From: Hymenobacter guriensis
GTDB lineage: Bacteria > Bacteroidota > Bacteroidia > Cytophagales > Hymenobacteraceae
Reading direction: 5' to 3'
Length of the DNA: 64,000 bases
NCBI RefSeq assembly: GCF_015773195.1
Contig: NZ_JADWYK010000008.1
Location: forward strand, 62,001-126,000
Below the pieces are notes generated by a model. It worked only from the letters and a program-made list of their open reading frames with translations. It did no database searches and had not been told where the DNA came from. Shown in pieces: positions 8,764 to 15,703 of the stretch (its first letter is position 1; each line of letters begins with the position of its first letter). The translations under genes and the position numbers were made by a program.

Positions 8764-10707
8764 ATGCTCAACATCACCCTCCCCGACGGCTCGGTGCGCC
8801 AGTTTGTAGATGGCGCCACGGGCTACGATGTAGCCGCCAGCATCAGCGAAGGCCTGGCCCGCAATGCTTTGGGCGTGCGCGTCGACGGCGAAGTGCGCGA
8901 CCTGCACCGCCCCATCACCCAGGATGCCGACGTGGCCATCCTCACCTGGAACGACCCGGAAGGCAAGTCGACCTTCTGGCATTCCTCGGCTCACCTGATG
9001 GCCGAAGCCCTCGAAGCGCTGTATCCCGGCGTAAAGCTTGGCATCGGCCCCAGCATCGAGAACGGGTTCTACTACGACATCGACCTGGGCGAAGGCCGCA
9101 CGATTTCAACCGACGATTTGCCGGAGGTTGAAAAGAAGATGCTGGAATTGGCCAAAAAGAAAAGCCAGTTTGAGCGCCGTGAGATAAGCAAAGCCGACGC
9201 CATTGCCTTTTTCACCGAAAAGCAGGACCCCTACAAGCTGGACTTGCTGGAGCGCCTCGAAGATGGCACCATCACGTTCTACCAGCAGGGCGACTTCACC
9301 GACCTTTGCCGCGGACCGCACATCCCCGATACTTCGCCCATCAAGGCTGTGAAGCTGCTCAACGTGGCCGGGGCCTACTGGCGCGGCGACGAAAAGAACA
9401 AGCAGCTCACGCGCATCTACGGCATCACCTTCCCCAAAGCCAAGGAGCTGACGGAGTACCTGGAGCGGCTGGAAGAAGCCAAGCGCCGCGACCACCGCAA
9501 GCTGGGCAAGGAACTGGAGCTGTTTACGTTCTCGGAGAAAGTAGGTGCCGGGCTGCCGCTGTGGCTGCCCAAAGGCACGGCCCTGCGCGAGCGGCTGGAG
9601 CAGTTTCTGCGCAAAGCCCAACTGAAAGCCGGCTACTCGCCCGTGGTAACGCCCCACATCGGGTCGAAAGAGCTGTACGTGACCAGCGGCCACTACGAAA
9701 AGTACGGGGCCGACTCGTTTCAGCCTATCAAGACGCCAAACCCGGGCGAGGAGTTTTTCCTCAAGCCCATGAACTGCCCCCACCACTGCGAAATCTATAA
9801 GAGCAAGCCTCGCTCGTACCGCGACCTGCCGGTGCGCTTGGCCGAGTTCGGCACGGTGTACCGCTACGAGCAGAGCGGGGAGCTGCACGGCCTCACGCGG
9901 GTGCGTGGCTTCACCCAGGACGACGCGCACATCTTCTGCCGCCCCGACCAGGTGAAGGAGGAGTTCCTCAAGGTTATTGACATCGTGCTTTACGTGCTAC
10001 GGGCGCTGGATTTTCCGGAGTTTACGGCCCAGATCAGCCTGCGCGACCCTGAAAATAAAACCAAGTACATCGGCTCTGACGAGAACTGGGAAAAGGCGGA
10101 GCGGGCCATCATTGAAGCGGCTGCCGAGAAAGGCCTGAGCACGGTGACGGAGCTGGGCGAGGCGGCTTTCTACGGCCCCAAGCTCGACTTTATGGTGCGC
10201 GACGCACTAGGCCGCAAGTGGCAGCTGGGCACTATTCAGGTCGACTACAACCTGCCCGAGCGGTTTGAGCTGGAATACGTGGCCTCCGACAACTCCCGCC
10301 AGCGGCCGGTCATGATTCACCGCGCCCCGTTTGGCTCCCTGGAACGCTTCGTGGCCGTGCTGATTGAGCATTGCGGCGGCAACTTTCCGCTGTGGCTTTC
10401 GCCCGAGCAGTTTGCCATTCTGCCTATTTCGGAGAAATACCAGGACTACGCCCAGCAGGTGTACGACCGCCTCACGCAGGCAGACCTACGCGGGACGATT
10501 GATGCGCGCGACGAGAAAATAGGCCGTAAAATCCGGGATGCCGAAATTTCCAAAGTGCCCTACATGCTCATTGTGGGGGAGAAGGAGCAGGAAAACGGCA
10601 TCGTGTCGGTCCGCCGCCACGGCGAGGGCGACCTGGGCTCCATGCCCATCGAGGCATTCGTGCGCAACTTCGAAGAGCAGGTGGCCGAGTTGATGCGCGG
10701 GGCCTGA
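8764..10707 (+). CDS. thrS: Threonyl-tRNA synthetase
   Basis: Charges tRNA-Thr with threonine. The 647-residue protein has the full class II ThrRS layout: a TGS domain (~1-61), the editing domain with metal-binding-like HSSAH at residues 73-77 (the same numbering as in E. coli), the editing-domain DLCRGPHIP, the catalytic core with [12 protein letters not shown] (zinc cysteine) and the class II motif 2 region [12 protein letters not shown], motif 3 [10 protein letters not shown], and a C-terminal anticodon-binding domain ([12 protein letters not shown]). It heads the widespread thrS-infC-rpmI-rplT gene block. No T-box or other tRNA-sensing leader was recognised upstream. Confidence 0.97.
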   Translation: MLNITLPDGSVRQFVDGATGYDVAASISEGLARNALGVRVDGEVRDLHRPITQDADVAILTWNDPEGKSTFWHSSAHLMAEALEALYPGVKLGIGPSIENGFYYDIDLGEGRTISTDDLPEVEKKMLELAKKKSQFERREISKADAIAFFTEKQDPYKLDLLERLEDGTITFYQQGDFTDLCRGPHIPDTSPIKAVKLLNVAGAYWRGDEKNKQLTRIYGITFPKAKELTEYLERLEEAKRRDHRKLGKELELFTFSEKVGAGLPLWLPKGTALRERLEQFLRKAQLKAGYSPVVTPHIGSKELYVTSGHYEKYGADSFQPIKTPNPGEEFFLKPMNCPHHCEIYKSKPRSYRDLPVRLAEFGTVYRYEQSGELHGLTRVRGFTQDDAHIFCRPDQVKEEFLKVIDIVLYVLRALDFPEFTAQISLRDPENKTKYIGSDENWEKAERAIIEAAAEKGLSTVTELGEAAFYGPKLDFMVRDALGRKWQLGTIQVDYNLPERFELEYVASDNSRQRPVMIHRAPFGSLERFVAVLIEHCGGNFPLWLSPEQFAILPISEKYQDYAQQVYDRLTQADLRGTIDARDEKIGRKIRDAEISKVPYMLIVGEKEQENGIVSVRRHGEGDLGSMPIEAFVRNFEEQVAELMRGA

Positions 10708-10776
10708 CCTAGCGGTATTCTTCGGCGTATTTGCGGCCGCAGGTTGTTGCAATTGAAAAAAAAGCGGATATTTGCC

Positions 10777-10819
10777 CACTGATACGCCCGCCCGGCTTGC
10801 CGTGACGGGCGTATCAGTG
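10777..10819 (+). promoter_or_regulatory. Perfect hairpin in the infC leader
   Basis: CACTGATACGCCCG (10777-10790) and CGGGCGTATCAGTG (10806-10819) form a perfect 14-base-pair stem with a 15-base loop. No T run follows, so it is not a simple terminator. It sits between a TATTTG-like element (10768-10774) and the infC ribosome-binding site, where a regulatory or mRNA-stabilising structure would be expected. Confidence 0.6.
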
Positions 10820-10862
10820 CCAGATAGCCATATCTCTCACCTTTCAGTAGGAGGACTTTCCC

Positions 10863-11510
10863 ATAGCTACCCCGAATCGTCGTTACGTACCCCGCCAGCA
10901 GGTGGAGGAGCCGTTCAAAATCAACCAGAAAATTACCGCCCGCGAAATTCGCCTTGTCGGCGAAAACGTGCAGGTGGGTATTTACCCCGTTGAGCAGGCC
11001 CGCCGCATGGCCCAGGAGCAAAACCTGGACCTGGTGGAAATTTCGCCCACGGCGGTTCCGCCCGTGTGCCGCATCATCGACTACTCGAAATTCAAGTACG
11101 AGCAGAAGAAGCGTACCCGCGAGCTGAAAGCCAAGGCCACGAAGGTGGTAGTAAAGGAAATCCGTTTCGGCCCCAACACCGACGACCACGATTTCGCCTT
11201 TAAGCTCAAGCACGCCCAGGAATTCCTGAAGGAAGGTGCCAAGATCAAGGCGTACGTGCACTTTGTGGGCCGTAGCATCGTCTTCAAGGAGCGGGGCGAA
11301 ATCCTGCTGCTCAAGTTTGCCCAGGCGCTGGAAGAGCTGGCCAAAGTGGAGCAGTTGCCCAAGCTCGAAGGCAAGCGCATGTTCCTGTACCTGGCGCCCA
11401 AAGTGGTAGTGAAGCCCAAGCCCGCTGCCCCGGCTCCCGCCACCAAGCCCGCCGGCGGCAAAGAAGGAGCCCCGGCTCCTAAAGCTGCCCCCGCCGAGAC
11501 GGAGGAATAG
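10863..11510 (+). CDS. infC: Translation initiation factor IF-3, ATA start codon
   Basis: IF-3 binds the 30S subunit and rejects non-canonical start codons. The 215-residue protein shows both IF-3 domains: N-domain ([20 protein letters not shown]) and C-domain ([20 protein letters not shown]), with an Ala/Pro/Lys-rich tail after ~180. The start is decided by the sequence: a TAG stop lies in frame at 10848, a strong TAGGAGGA Shine-Dalgarno covers 10848-10855, and the only usable codon at correct spacing is ATA at 10863, which adds [13 protein letters not shown] to the conserved N-terminus. The next in-frame GTG (10902) would remove conserved residues. A rare start in infC fits the known IF-3 autoregulation (AUU in E. 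coli). It is followed by rpmI and rplT. Confidence 0.95.
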   Translation: MATPNRRYVPRQQVEEPFKINQKITAREIRLVGENVQVGIYPVEQARRMAQEQNLDLVEISPTAVPPVCRIIDYSKFKYEQKKRTRELKAKATKVVVKEIRFGPNTDDHDFAFKLKHAQEFLKEGAKIKAYVHFVGRSIVFKERGEILLLKFAQALEELAKVEQLPKLEGKRMFLYLAPKVVVKPKPAAPAPATKPAGGKEGAPAPKAAPAETEE

Positions 11511-11597
11511 GCCGGCGCCTTACACCCGTTTTTTCCAGGCGAACCGGCCCTAGGCAGCCGGCCGCCGCAGTTGTTTTACCCACTTACTTTCCTCACA

Positions 11598-11792
11598 ATG
11601 CCGAAAATGAAAACCAAGTCCGGCGCCAAGAAGCGTTTCACGCTCACCGGCACCGGCAAGATCAAGCGCAAGCACGCCTTTAAGTCGCACATCCTGACCA
11701 AGAAATCCATCAAGCAGAAGCGTAACCTGACGCACGCTACGCTGGTGAGCTCGGCCGATATGAACCGCGTTAAAGACATGCTGAATCTGTAA
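11598..11792 (+). CDS. rpmI: 50S ribosomal protein L35
   Basis: A 64-residue, highly basic protein starting [14 protein letters not shown], the family signature, with [16 protein letters not shown] following. L35 is a late-assembly component of the large subunit. The ATG at 11598 gives the standard length; an upstream in-frame TTG at 11571 would add nine residues without precedent. It lies between infC and rplT as in most bacteria, 87 bases after infC. Confidence 0.97.
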   Translation: MPKMKTKSGAKKRFTLTGTGKIKRKHAFKSHILTKKSIKQKRNLTHATLVSSADMNRVKDMLNL

Positions 11793-11880
11793 TTAGGAAT
11801 GCTGGATTAAGAATGCTGACTTAGCCTGTGCTGAAGTAGCCAATTCTTAATTATCAATTCTTAATTCTTAATTTTTTCAC
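11793..11880. repeat. AT-rich iterated-word palindrome between rpmI and rplT
   Basis: The left part (AATTAGGAATGCTGGATTAA) is an imperfect inverse of the right part, which repeats the word AATTCTTAATT three times. The same word recurs around the tyrS/holA divergent promoter. It interrupts an otherwise tight translation operon. Confidence 0.6.
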
Positions 11881-11943
11881 CAGGCGCCCGGCTTAAACAC
11901 AAGACGCCCCATTGCGCCGCCGGCCGCCAAAAACAAGTAGGTT

Positions 11944-12288
11944 ATGCCAAGAAGTGTCAACCACGTGGCCTCGCGCCACCGTCGGAAAAAAGTAATGCGG
12001 CTTGCGAAAGGCTATTATGGCCGTCGCAAGAATGTATGGACCGTAGCGAAGAACGCCGTAGAGAAAGGCTTGCTCTACGCTTTCCGCGACCGTCGGGTAA
12101 AGAAGCGCGACTTCCGCGCCCTCTGGATTCAGCGTATCAACGCCGGTGCCCGTCAGCACGGTTTGTCGTACTCGCAGTTCATGGGCGGCCTGAAAAAGGC
12201 TGGCATTGAGCTCAACCGCAAGGTTCTGGCCGACCTGGCCCTGAATCATCCCGAAGCCTTCAAAGGCATCATCGAGAAGATCAAGTAA
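11944..12288 (+). CDS. rplT: 50S ribosomal protein L20
   Basis: A 114-residue basic protein with the L20 signature [18 protein letters not shown], the long N-terminal helix [20 protein letters not shown] and the globular C-terminus [21 protein letters not shown]20 is required early in large-subunit assembly and in other bacteria represses its own operon. It closes the thrS-infC-rpmI-rplT block and is followed 16 bases later by a strong terminator. Confidence 0.98.
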   Translation: MPRSVNHVASRHRRKKVMRLAKGYYGRRKNVWTVAKNAVEKGLLYAFRDRRVKKRDFRALWIQRINAGARQHGLSYSQFMGGLKKAGIELNRKVLADLALNHPEAFKGIIEKIK

Positions 12289-12304
12289 GCCAGTCAGCCG
12301 CTTG

Positions 12305-12351
12305 CCTGAAAAAAGGCCCAGTCTCTTCCCGAGGCTGGGCCTTTTTTCAGG
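12305..12351. terminator. Bidirectional terminator after rplT
   Basis: CCTGAAAAAAGGCCCAG (12305-12321) pairs perfectly with CTGGGCCTTTTTTCAGG (12335-12351). The A run and T run allow termination of rplT on the plus strand and of the convergent gene at 12388-12804 on the minus strand. Confidence 0.92.
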
Positions 12352-12387
12352 CTATTCTAACGGCTCTACCTACTGCGTACGAAGATA

Positions 12388-12804
12388 CTAAACTACTTGT
12401 ACCTGAGCGAGCTGCAGCCAGTTCTGAGCAGCTTCGATGTCCTGGAACAGGCGCATTTCAAAGCGGTTGCCTACGCGCTGGTGCATGGCTTCGGCCGAGG
12501 CCTGCCCAAAGATGCCCGGGGCTACTACGTGCGCAAACCGGGTGAGGCCGGCTGCCAGGGCCTGGGGCATCCACTGCTGCTCAATCCAGTCGTTGGCCTG
12601 GTTCCAGGAGCCGATTACGGCCCGGTTGTCGTTGAGCATATAGGGGCACTTGGTGGCATGCAGCACCTGCAGCACCCCCTGGCAGCCCTGAATGACGGCA
12701 TCTGTAGAAAGCAGCCCCTGCCAGTTGTTGTAGATCCACTGGTTGGCGGCATCGTGCTGCACGGTCAGGTACACGTTGCCAAAGGAGTTGGTATACTGCG
12801 TCAT
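12388..12804 (-). CDS. Small protein, possible STAS/SpoIIAA-like fold
   Basis: A 138-residue cytoplasmic protein starting MTQYTNSFGNVYLTV. It alternates short beta-like strands and helices, with the Trp-rich stretch WIEQQWMPQALAAG and a C-terminal helix AAQNWLQLAQ. This pattern resembles proteins loosely assigned to a SpoIIAA/STAS-like fold, but no diagnostic residue fixes that. The ATG at 12804 was preferred over a start upstream at 12861, which would read through the tRNA-Met terminator hairpin. No neighbour suggests a role. Confidence 0.6.
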   Translation of the reverse strand: MTQYTNSFGNVYLTVQHDAANQWIYNNWQGLLSTDAVIQGCQGVLQVLHATKCPYMLNDNRAVIGSWNQANDWIEQQWMPQALAAGLTRFAHVVAPGIFGQASAEAMHQRVGNRFEMRLFQDIEAAQNWLQLAQVQVV

Positions 12805-12851
12805 AGGGGAGAGGCCAGGGCTGGGAAGGTAGGGGAAATGCCCGGAAATAA

Positions 12852-12885
12852 AAAACCGCATAGAACGGTGGTTCTATGCGGTTTT
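12852..12885 (-). terminator. Terminator of tRNA-Met
   Basis: AAAACCGCATAGAAC and GTTCTATGCGGTTTT form a perfect 15-base stem with a 4-base loop. On the minus strand it lies 7 bases after the tRNA 3' end and is followed by T-rich sequence. Confidence 0.85.
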
Positions 12886-12891
12886 CAGTAG

Positions 12892-12965
12892 TAGCGGGGA
12901 CGAGAGTTGAACTCGTGACCTCAGGGTTATGAATCCTGTGCTCTAACCAACTGAGCTACCCCGCC
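12892..12965 (-). tRNA. tRNA-Met (CAT anticodon), elongator type
   Basis: The minus strand folds into a 74-base cloverleaf: acceptor GGCGGGG with CCCCGCT (terminal G-U pair), D-stem GCTC/GAGC, anticodon stem CAGGA/CCCTG region with the loop TTCATAA, T-stem ACGAG/CTCGT with loop TTCAACT. The anticodon is CAT. It lacks the C1-A mismatch and three G-C pairs of initiator tRNA, and no CCA is encoded. A tRNA-Ile with a lysidine-modified CAT is the alternative, but the acceptor stem resembles elongator tRNA-Met of Bacteroidota. Confidence 0.92.
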
Positions 12966-12980
12966 GGGTTTTTGGTGGCG

Positions 12981-12988
12981 CAAAGGTA
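12981..12988 (-). promoter_or_regulatory. -7 promoter box of tRNA-Met
   Basis: On the minus strand this reads TACCTTTG, a full match to TAnnTTTG, 15 bases before the tRNA 5' end. A TTG lies about 21 bases further upstream, the expected -33 spacing. Confidence 0.75.
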
Positions 12989-13102
12989 GCTACAAGATTT
13001 GTAGCGGCGCAAGCGTAGACGCAAAAAAAAACCCATTAACTTGCCGCAAACCAACAGTACCACCTGGTGCTGACTGCGCTCCGCTTTGTTTTCCTCTTGC
13101 CT

Positions 13103-13516
13103 ATGCCGCTCTCCGCTACACGTTCCAAACACCGGTTTACGGTGGAGTACCCTATCAATGCGTCCCCTAAAATTCTGTATCCGTATCTGGCAACTGCCTC
13201 GGGCCTGAGCCACTGGTTTTGCCAGCAAGTACGTACCGATCCGCAGCACCATTTTATCTTTACCTGGGATGGGCAGGACCATCATGCCGAGCTGACGTCG
13301 CAGCGTACCAACCGCTCGGCCCGGTTTGTGTTTCTCGATAAAAACCACCGCCACGCGCCCGATGCCAACTACCTGGACTTTACCATTGAGTCGTCGGAGC
13401 TCACCCAGGAAGTATTTCTGCGCGTGATTGACTACTCCGAGGAGACGGACGATATTGAGCTGCAGGAAATGTGGGATAATCTGGTACAGAATCTGCGGGA
13501 GCAGGTGGGCGGCTAG
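13103..13516 (+). CDS. START-like (SRPBCC) domain protein
   Basis: A 137-residue cytoplasmic protein with the helix-grip pattern of AHSA1/START-like proteins: FTVEYPINASPKILYPYLAT at the N-terminus, GLSHWFCQQV, the strand FIFTWDGQDHHAELTSQ and a long C-terminal helix LQEMWDNLVQNLREQVG. Such proteins bind small hydrophobic ligands or chaperone partners; the ligand here is unknown. The ATG at 13103 starts the conserved domain. A non-ATG start at 13067 would add a hydrophobic dozen residues and is less likely. Confidence 0.75.
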   Translation: MPLSATRSKHRFTVEYPINASPKILYPYLATASGLSHWFCQQVRTDPQHHFIFTWDGQDHHAELTSQRTNRSARFVFLDKNHRHAPDANYLDFTIESSELTQEVFLRVIDYSEETDDIELQEMWDNLVQNLREQVGG

Positions 13517-13626
13517 TAGCCGCCGCCGTGTTCCGGTGCCGAGCGTAAGTTAAACGAGCCGTACTTTCGTTTTGCTTACGCTTTGTTGTTGATGCCCGGG
13601 ACGCATTTTATTCCCCGGCCGTACCC

Positions 13627-15057
13627 ATGAAAAAACTCGATAAACTTATTCTGAAGGCCTTTGCCGGCCCGTTCGTGCTCACGTTTGCGGTGGTGCAGTT
13701 CATTCTGCTCACCCAGTACATGCTCAAGTACATGGACGACATCATCGGCAAGGACCTGGGCGCGGGCGTGCTGGTGCAGCTGCTGGGCTTTTTCAGCGTG
13801 CTCATCGTGCCCGTGTCGCTGCCGCTGGCCGTGCTGCTGTCTTCCCTGATGACTTACGGCACGCTGGGCGAGCACCAGGAGCTGACGGCCATCAAAACCT
13901 CTGGCATTTCGCTGCCGCGCATTCTGCGGCCAGTGCTGCTGGTAAGCACCGTGCTGGCGGTGGGCGCCTTCTGGTTCAACAACACCATCGTGCCCAAAGC
14001 CAACCTGAAAGCCTACAGCCTGCTCTGGGACGTGCGCCAGCAAAAGCTGGCTCTCGATATCCGGGAAGGCATTTTCTACAATGGCATCCCGGGCTACACC
14101 ATCAAAGTGGAGAAAAAGCTGGGCGAAAACGGCGACCGGCTGCACGGCGTGATGATCTACGACCACTCACGCAGCACCGGCAACTCCGCCGTGATTCTGG
14201 CCGACTCGGGCCGCATGTTCACGCGCTTAGGCGGGCAGTACCTGAGCCTGGAACTGTTCAACGGCACCAGCTACGTGGAGCAGCCCGAAGGAAACAACCG
14301 CACCGAAACCGGCTTCTGGCGCCAGAACTTCAAGCGCAACCTCATCACCTTCTCCCTGGCTTCCTTCAGCCTCGACCGCACCAAGGAGGAGTTGTTTTCG
14401 CAAAATAAGATGATGCAGAATCTAAGCCAACTGCAGCACTACACTGATTCGCTAACCCAACAGGTAAGCAAAGAACGGCGACGCACCAGCCTCGAGCTGA
14501 ATTCCTACTACACGCATATGCGCGTGGATACCCTGGGGCAAGCCCAGCGCCGCCGCCTCGCGCACTGGCAGCGCATTCCGCTGAGCCGCCTTGCCCCGCT
14601 CTCCGAAAGCTTGGTGCAGAACGCCACCGACCGCGCCCGCAACGTGCGCGCCTCCATTACCAGCGCCCAGGTACGCCTGACCGAACTGTCCCGCGACACG
14701 AACAACTACCGCATCGAAATCTTCCGCAAGTACACGCAGTCGGCGGCCATTCTCATCATGTTTTTCATCGGGGCTCCACTGGGCGCTATCATCAAGAAGG
14801 GAGGTCTGGGCGTGCCGGTGCTGATTTCAATTCTGTTCTTTATCGTATTTTACGTGCTCAGCATCATCGGCGAGAAGTATGGGCGCGAAGGGGTGATGCC
14901 CGTGGGCCTGGGTATGTGGATGGCCAACCTGATTCTGCTGCCCATCGGCCTGTTCTTTCTCAACCAGGCCCGCCGCGACTCCGGCCTGCTCGACTGGGAC
15001 CTGAGCCGGTTGTTTCCCACTGGCCTGCGCTGGCCCTTCCGGGGCTATAAAGTTTAA
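13627..15057 (+). CDS. LptF/LptG-family permease
   Basis: A 476-residue inner-membrane protein of the YjgP/YjgQ family, the transmembrane half of the LptBFG transporter that extracts lipopolysaccharide for export. N-terminal signature KLDKLILKAFAGPFVLTF begins TM1. Two further TMs end near residue 120, a large periplasmic beta-jellyroll domain follows (~130-260), then a charged, coiled insert (~265-350) before three C-terminal TMs (QSAAILIMFFIGAPLGAIIK onward). Bacteroidota often have one long LptF/G-like protein with such an insert, so F cannot be told from G. A palindrome follows the stop. Confidence 0.88.
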   Translation: MKKLDKLILKAFAGPFVLTFAVVQFILLTQYMLKYMDDIIGKDLGAGVLVQLLGFFSVLIVPVSLPLAVLLSSLMTYGTLGEHQELTAIKTSGISLPRILRPVLLVSTVLAVGAFWFNNTIVPKANLKAYSLLWDVRQQKLALDIREGIFYNGIPGYTIKVEKKLGENGDRLHGVMIYDHSRSTGNSAVILADSGRMFTRLGGQYLSLELFNGTSYVEQPEGNNRTETGFWRQNFKRNLITFSLASFSLDRTKEELFSQNKMMQNLSQLQHYTDSLTQQVSKERRRTSLELNSYYTHMRVDTLGQAQRRRLAHWQRIPLSRLAPLSESLVQNATDRARNVRASITSAQVRLTELSRDTNNYRIEIFRKYTQSAAILIMFFIGAPLGAIIKKGGLGVPVLISILFFIVFYVLSIIGEKYGREGVMPVGLGMWMANLILLPIGLFFLNQARRDSGLLDWDLSRLFPTGLRWPFRGYKV

Positions 15058-15062
15058 TGGTT

Positions 15063-15130
15063 GGAATGTGCTGATGTGCGGAAATGGCCATGAACTATCT
15101 ATTCCCCTCATTAGCACATCAGCACATTCC
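15063..15130. repeat. Perfect inverted repeat with iterated word
   Basis: GGAATGTGCTGATGTGC (15063-15079) and GCACATCAGCACATTCC (15114-15130) are perfect inverses of 17 bases around a 34-base loop. Further copies of the word CACATTAGCAC follow up to 15152. It lies between the permease gene and the rpsO promoter. The same word returns at 51710-51779. Confidence 0.75.
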
Positions 15131-15159
15131 TCACATTAGCACTTCTCACATTAAGTAGC

Positions 15160-15167
15160 TACCTTTG
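15160..15167 (+). promoter_or_regulatory. -7 promoter box of rpsO
   Basis: TACCTTTG fully matches TAnnTTTG. It lies immediately upstream of the terminator-like leader hairpin of rpsO and 70 bases before the start codon. Confidence 0.65.
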
Positions 15168-15169
15168 CG

Positions 15170-15201
15170 GCCACCCCGAAATGCGGGGTGGCTCTTTTTT
15201 T
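15170..15201 (+). promoter_or_regulatory. Terminator-like hairpin in the rpsO leader (candidate attenuator)
   Basis: GCCACCCCG pairs with CGGGGTGGC over nine base pairs with a 5-base loop, followed by TCTTTTTTT. This is a complete intrinsic terminator between the rpsO -7 box and the rpsO start codon. It may attenuate rpsO transcription or simply end upstream readthrough if a second promoter lies further down. Confidence 0.65.
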
Positions 15202-15236
15202 CATTTTTAATCCAGGACGGGGAAACCTATCTGCCG

Positions 15237-15512
15237 ATGAAACTCACTACCGAAGCAAAACAGGCTATTTTCGAGAAAAGCAGCCTGCAGAAGTCCACCA
15301 CCGATACCGGTTCGGCCGAATCGCAAATTGCGCTGTTCACGCACCGCATCAACCACCTGACGGAGCACCTGAAGGTAAACAAGAAGGACTTCTCAACCCG
15401 CCTGGGTCTGCTGAAGCTCGTAGGTAAGCGTCGTCGTCTGCTGGATTACCTGCAGCACCGCGAAATCAACCGCTACCGCGCTATTATCAAAGAGCTGGGT
15501 ATCCGCAAGTAA
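15237..15512 (+). CDS. rpsO: 30S ribosomal protein S15
   Basis: A 91-residue S15 with the standard helices: [20 protein letters not shown], then [20 protein letters not shown] (16S rRNA-contacting loop) and [21 protein letters not shown]15 nucleates assembly of the 30S platform. The ATG at 15237 gives the usual length. It is followed by a terminator and then pnp, the common rpsO-pnp arrangement. Its leader contains a terminator-like hairpin, which may mean feedback control; S15 binds its own leader in several bacteria. Confidence 0.97.
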   Translation: MKLTTEAKQAIFEKSSLQKSTTDTGSAESQIALFTHRINHLTEHLKVNKKDFSTRLGLLKLVGKRRRLLDYLQHREINRYRAIIKELGIRK

Positions 15513-15524
15513 CCCGCCTCGCCG

Positions 15525-15565
15525 GAGCAGGGAGCCTTTTCACGAAGGTTCCCTGCTCTTTTTTT
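15525..15565 (+). terminator. Terminator between rpsO and pnp
   Basis: GAGCAGGGAGCCTT pairs with AAGGTTCCCTGCTC and is followed by seven T residues, just after the rpsO stop. Confidence 0.88.
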
Positions 15566-15703
15566 GTGCTAAGCCGGCACGCCTTTCTGGCACCGGCGCC
15601 TGCCTATTCCCAGAACAAATTTCCTCAGAGCAAAACGTGGCTTTTCCCGGCGCGTTTTTTCGGCTGCTCGCCCGCTGCACGCTTTCCCAAGCAACCCTCT
15701 CAG

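Noticed and set aside
12892..12965. Initiator tRNA-fMet
   Set aside because: The acceptor end has a G-U pair and not the C-A mismatch, and the anticodon stem lacks the three G-C pairs of initiators.
15566..15703. N-terminal extension of PNPase from the upstream in-frame start
   Set aside because: The extension overlaps the tail of the rpsO terminator, has no PNPase similarity, and the ATG at 15704 gives the conserved N-terminus.
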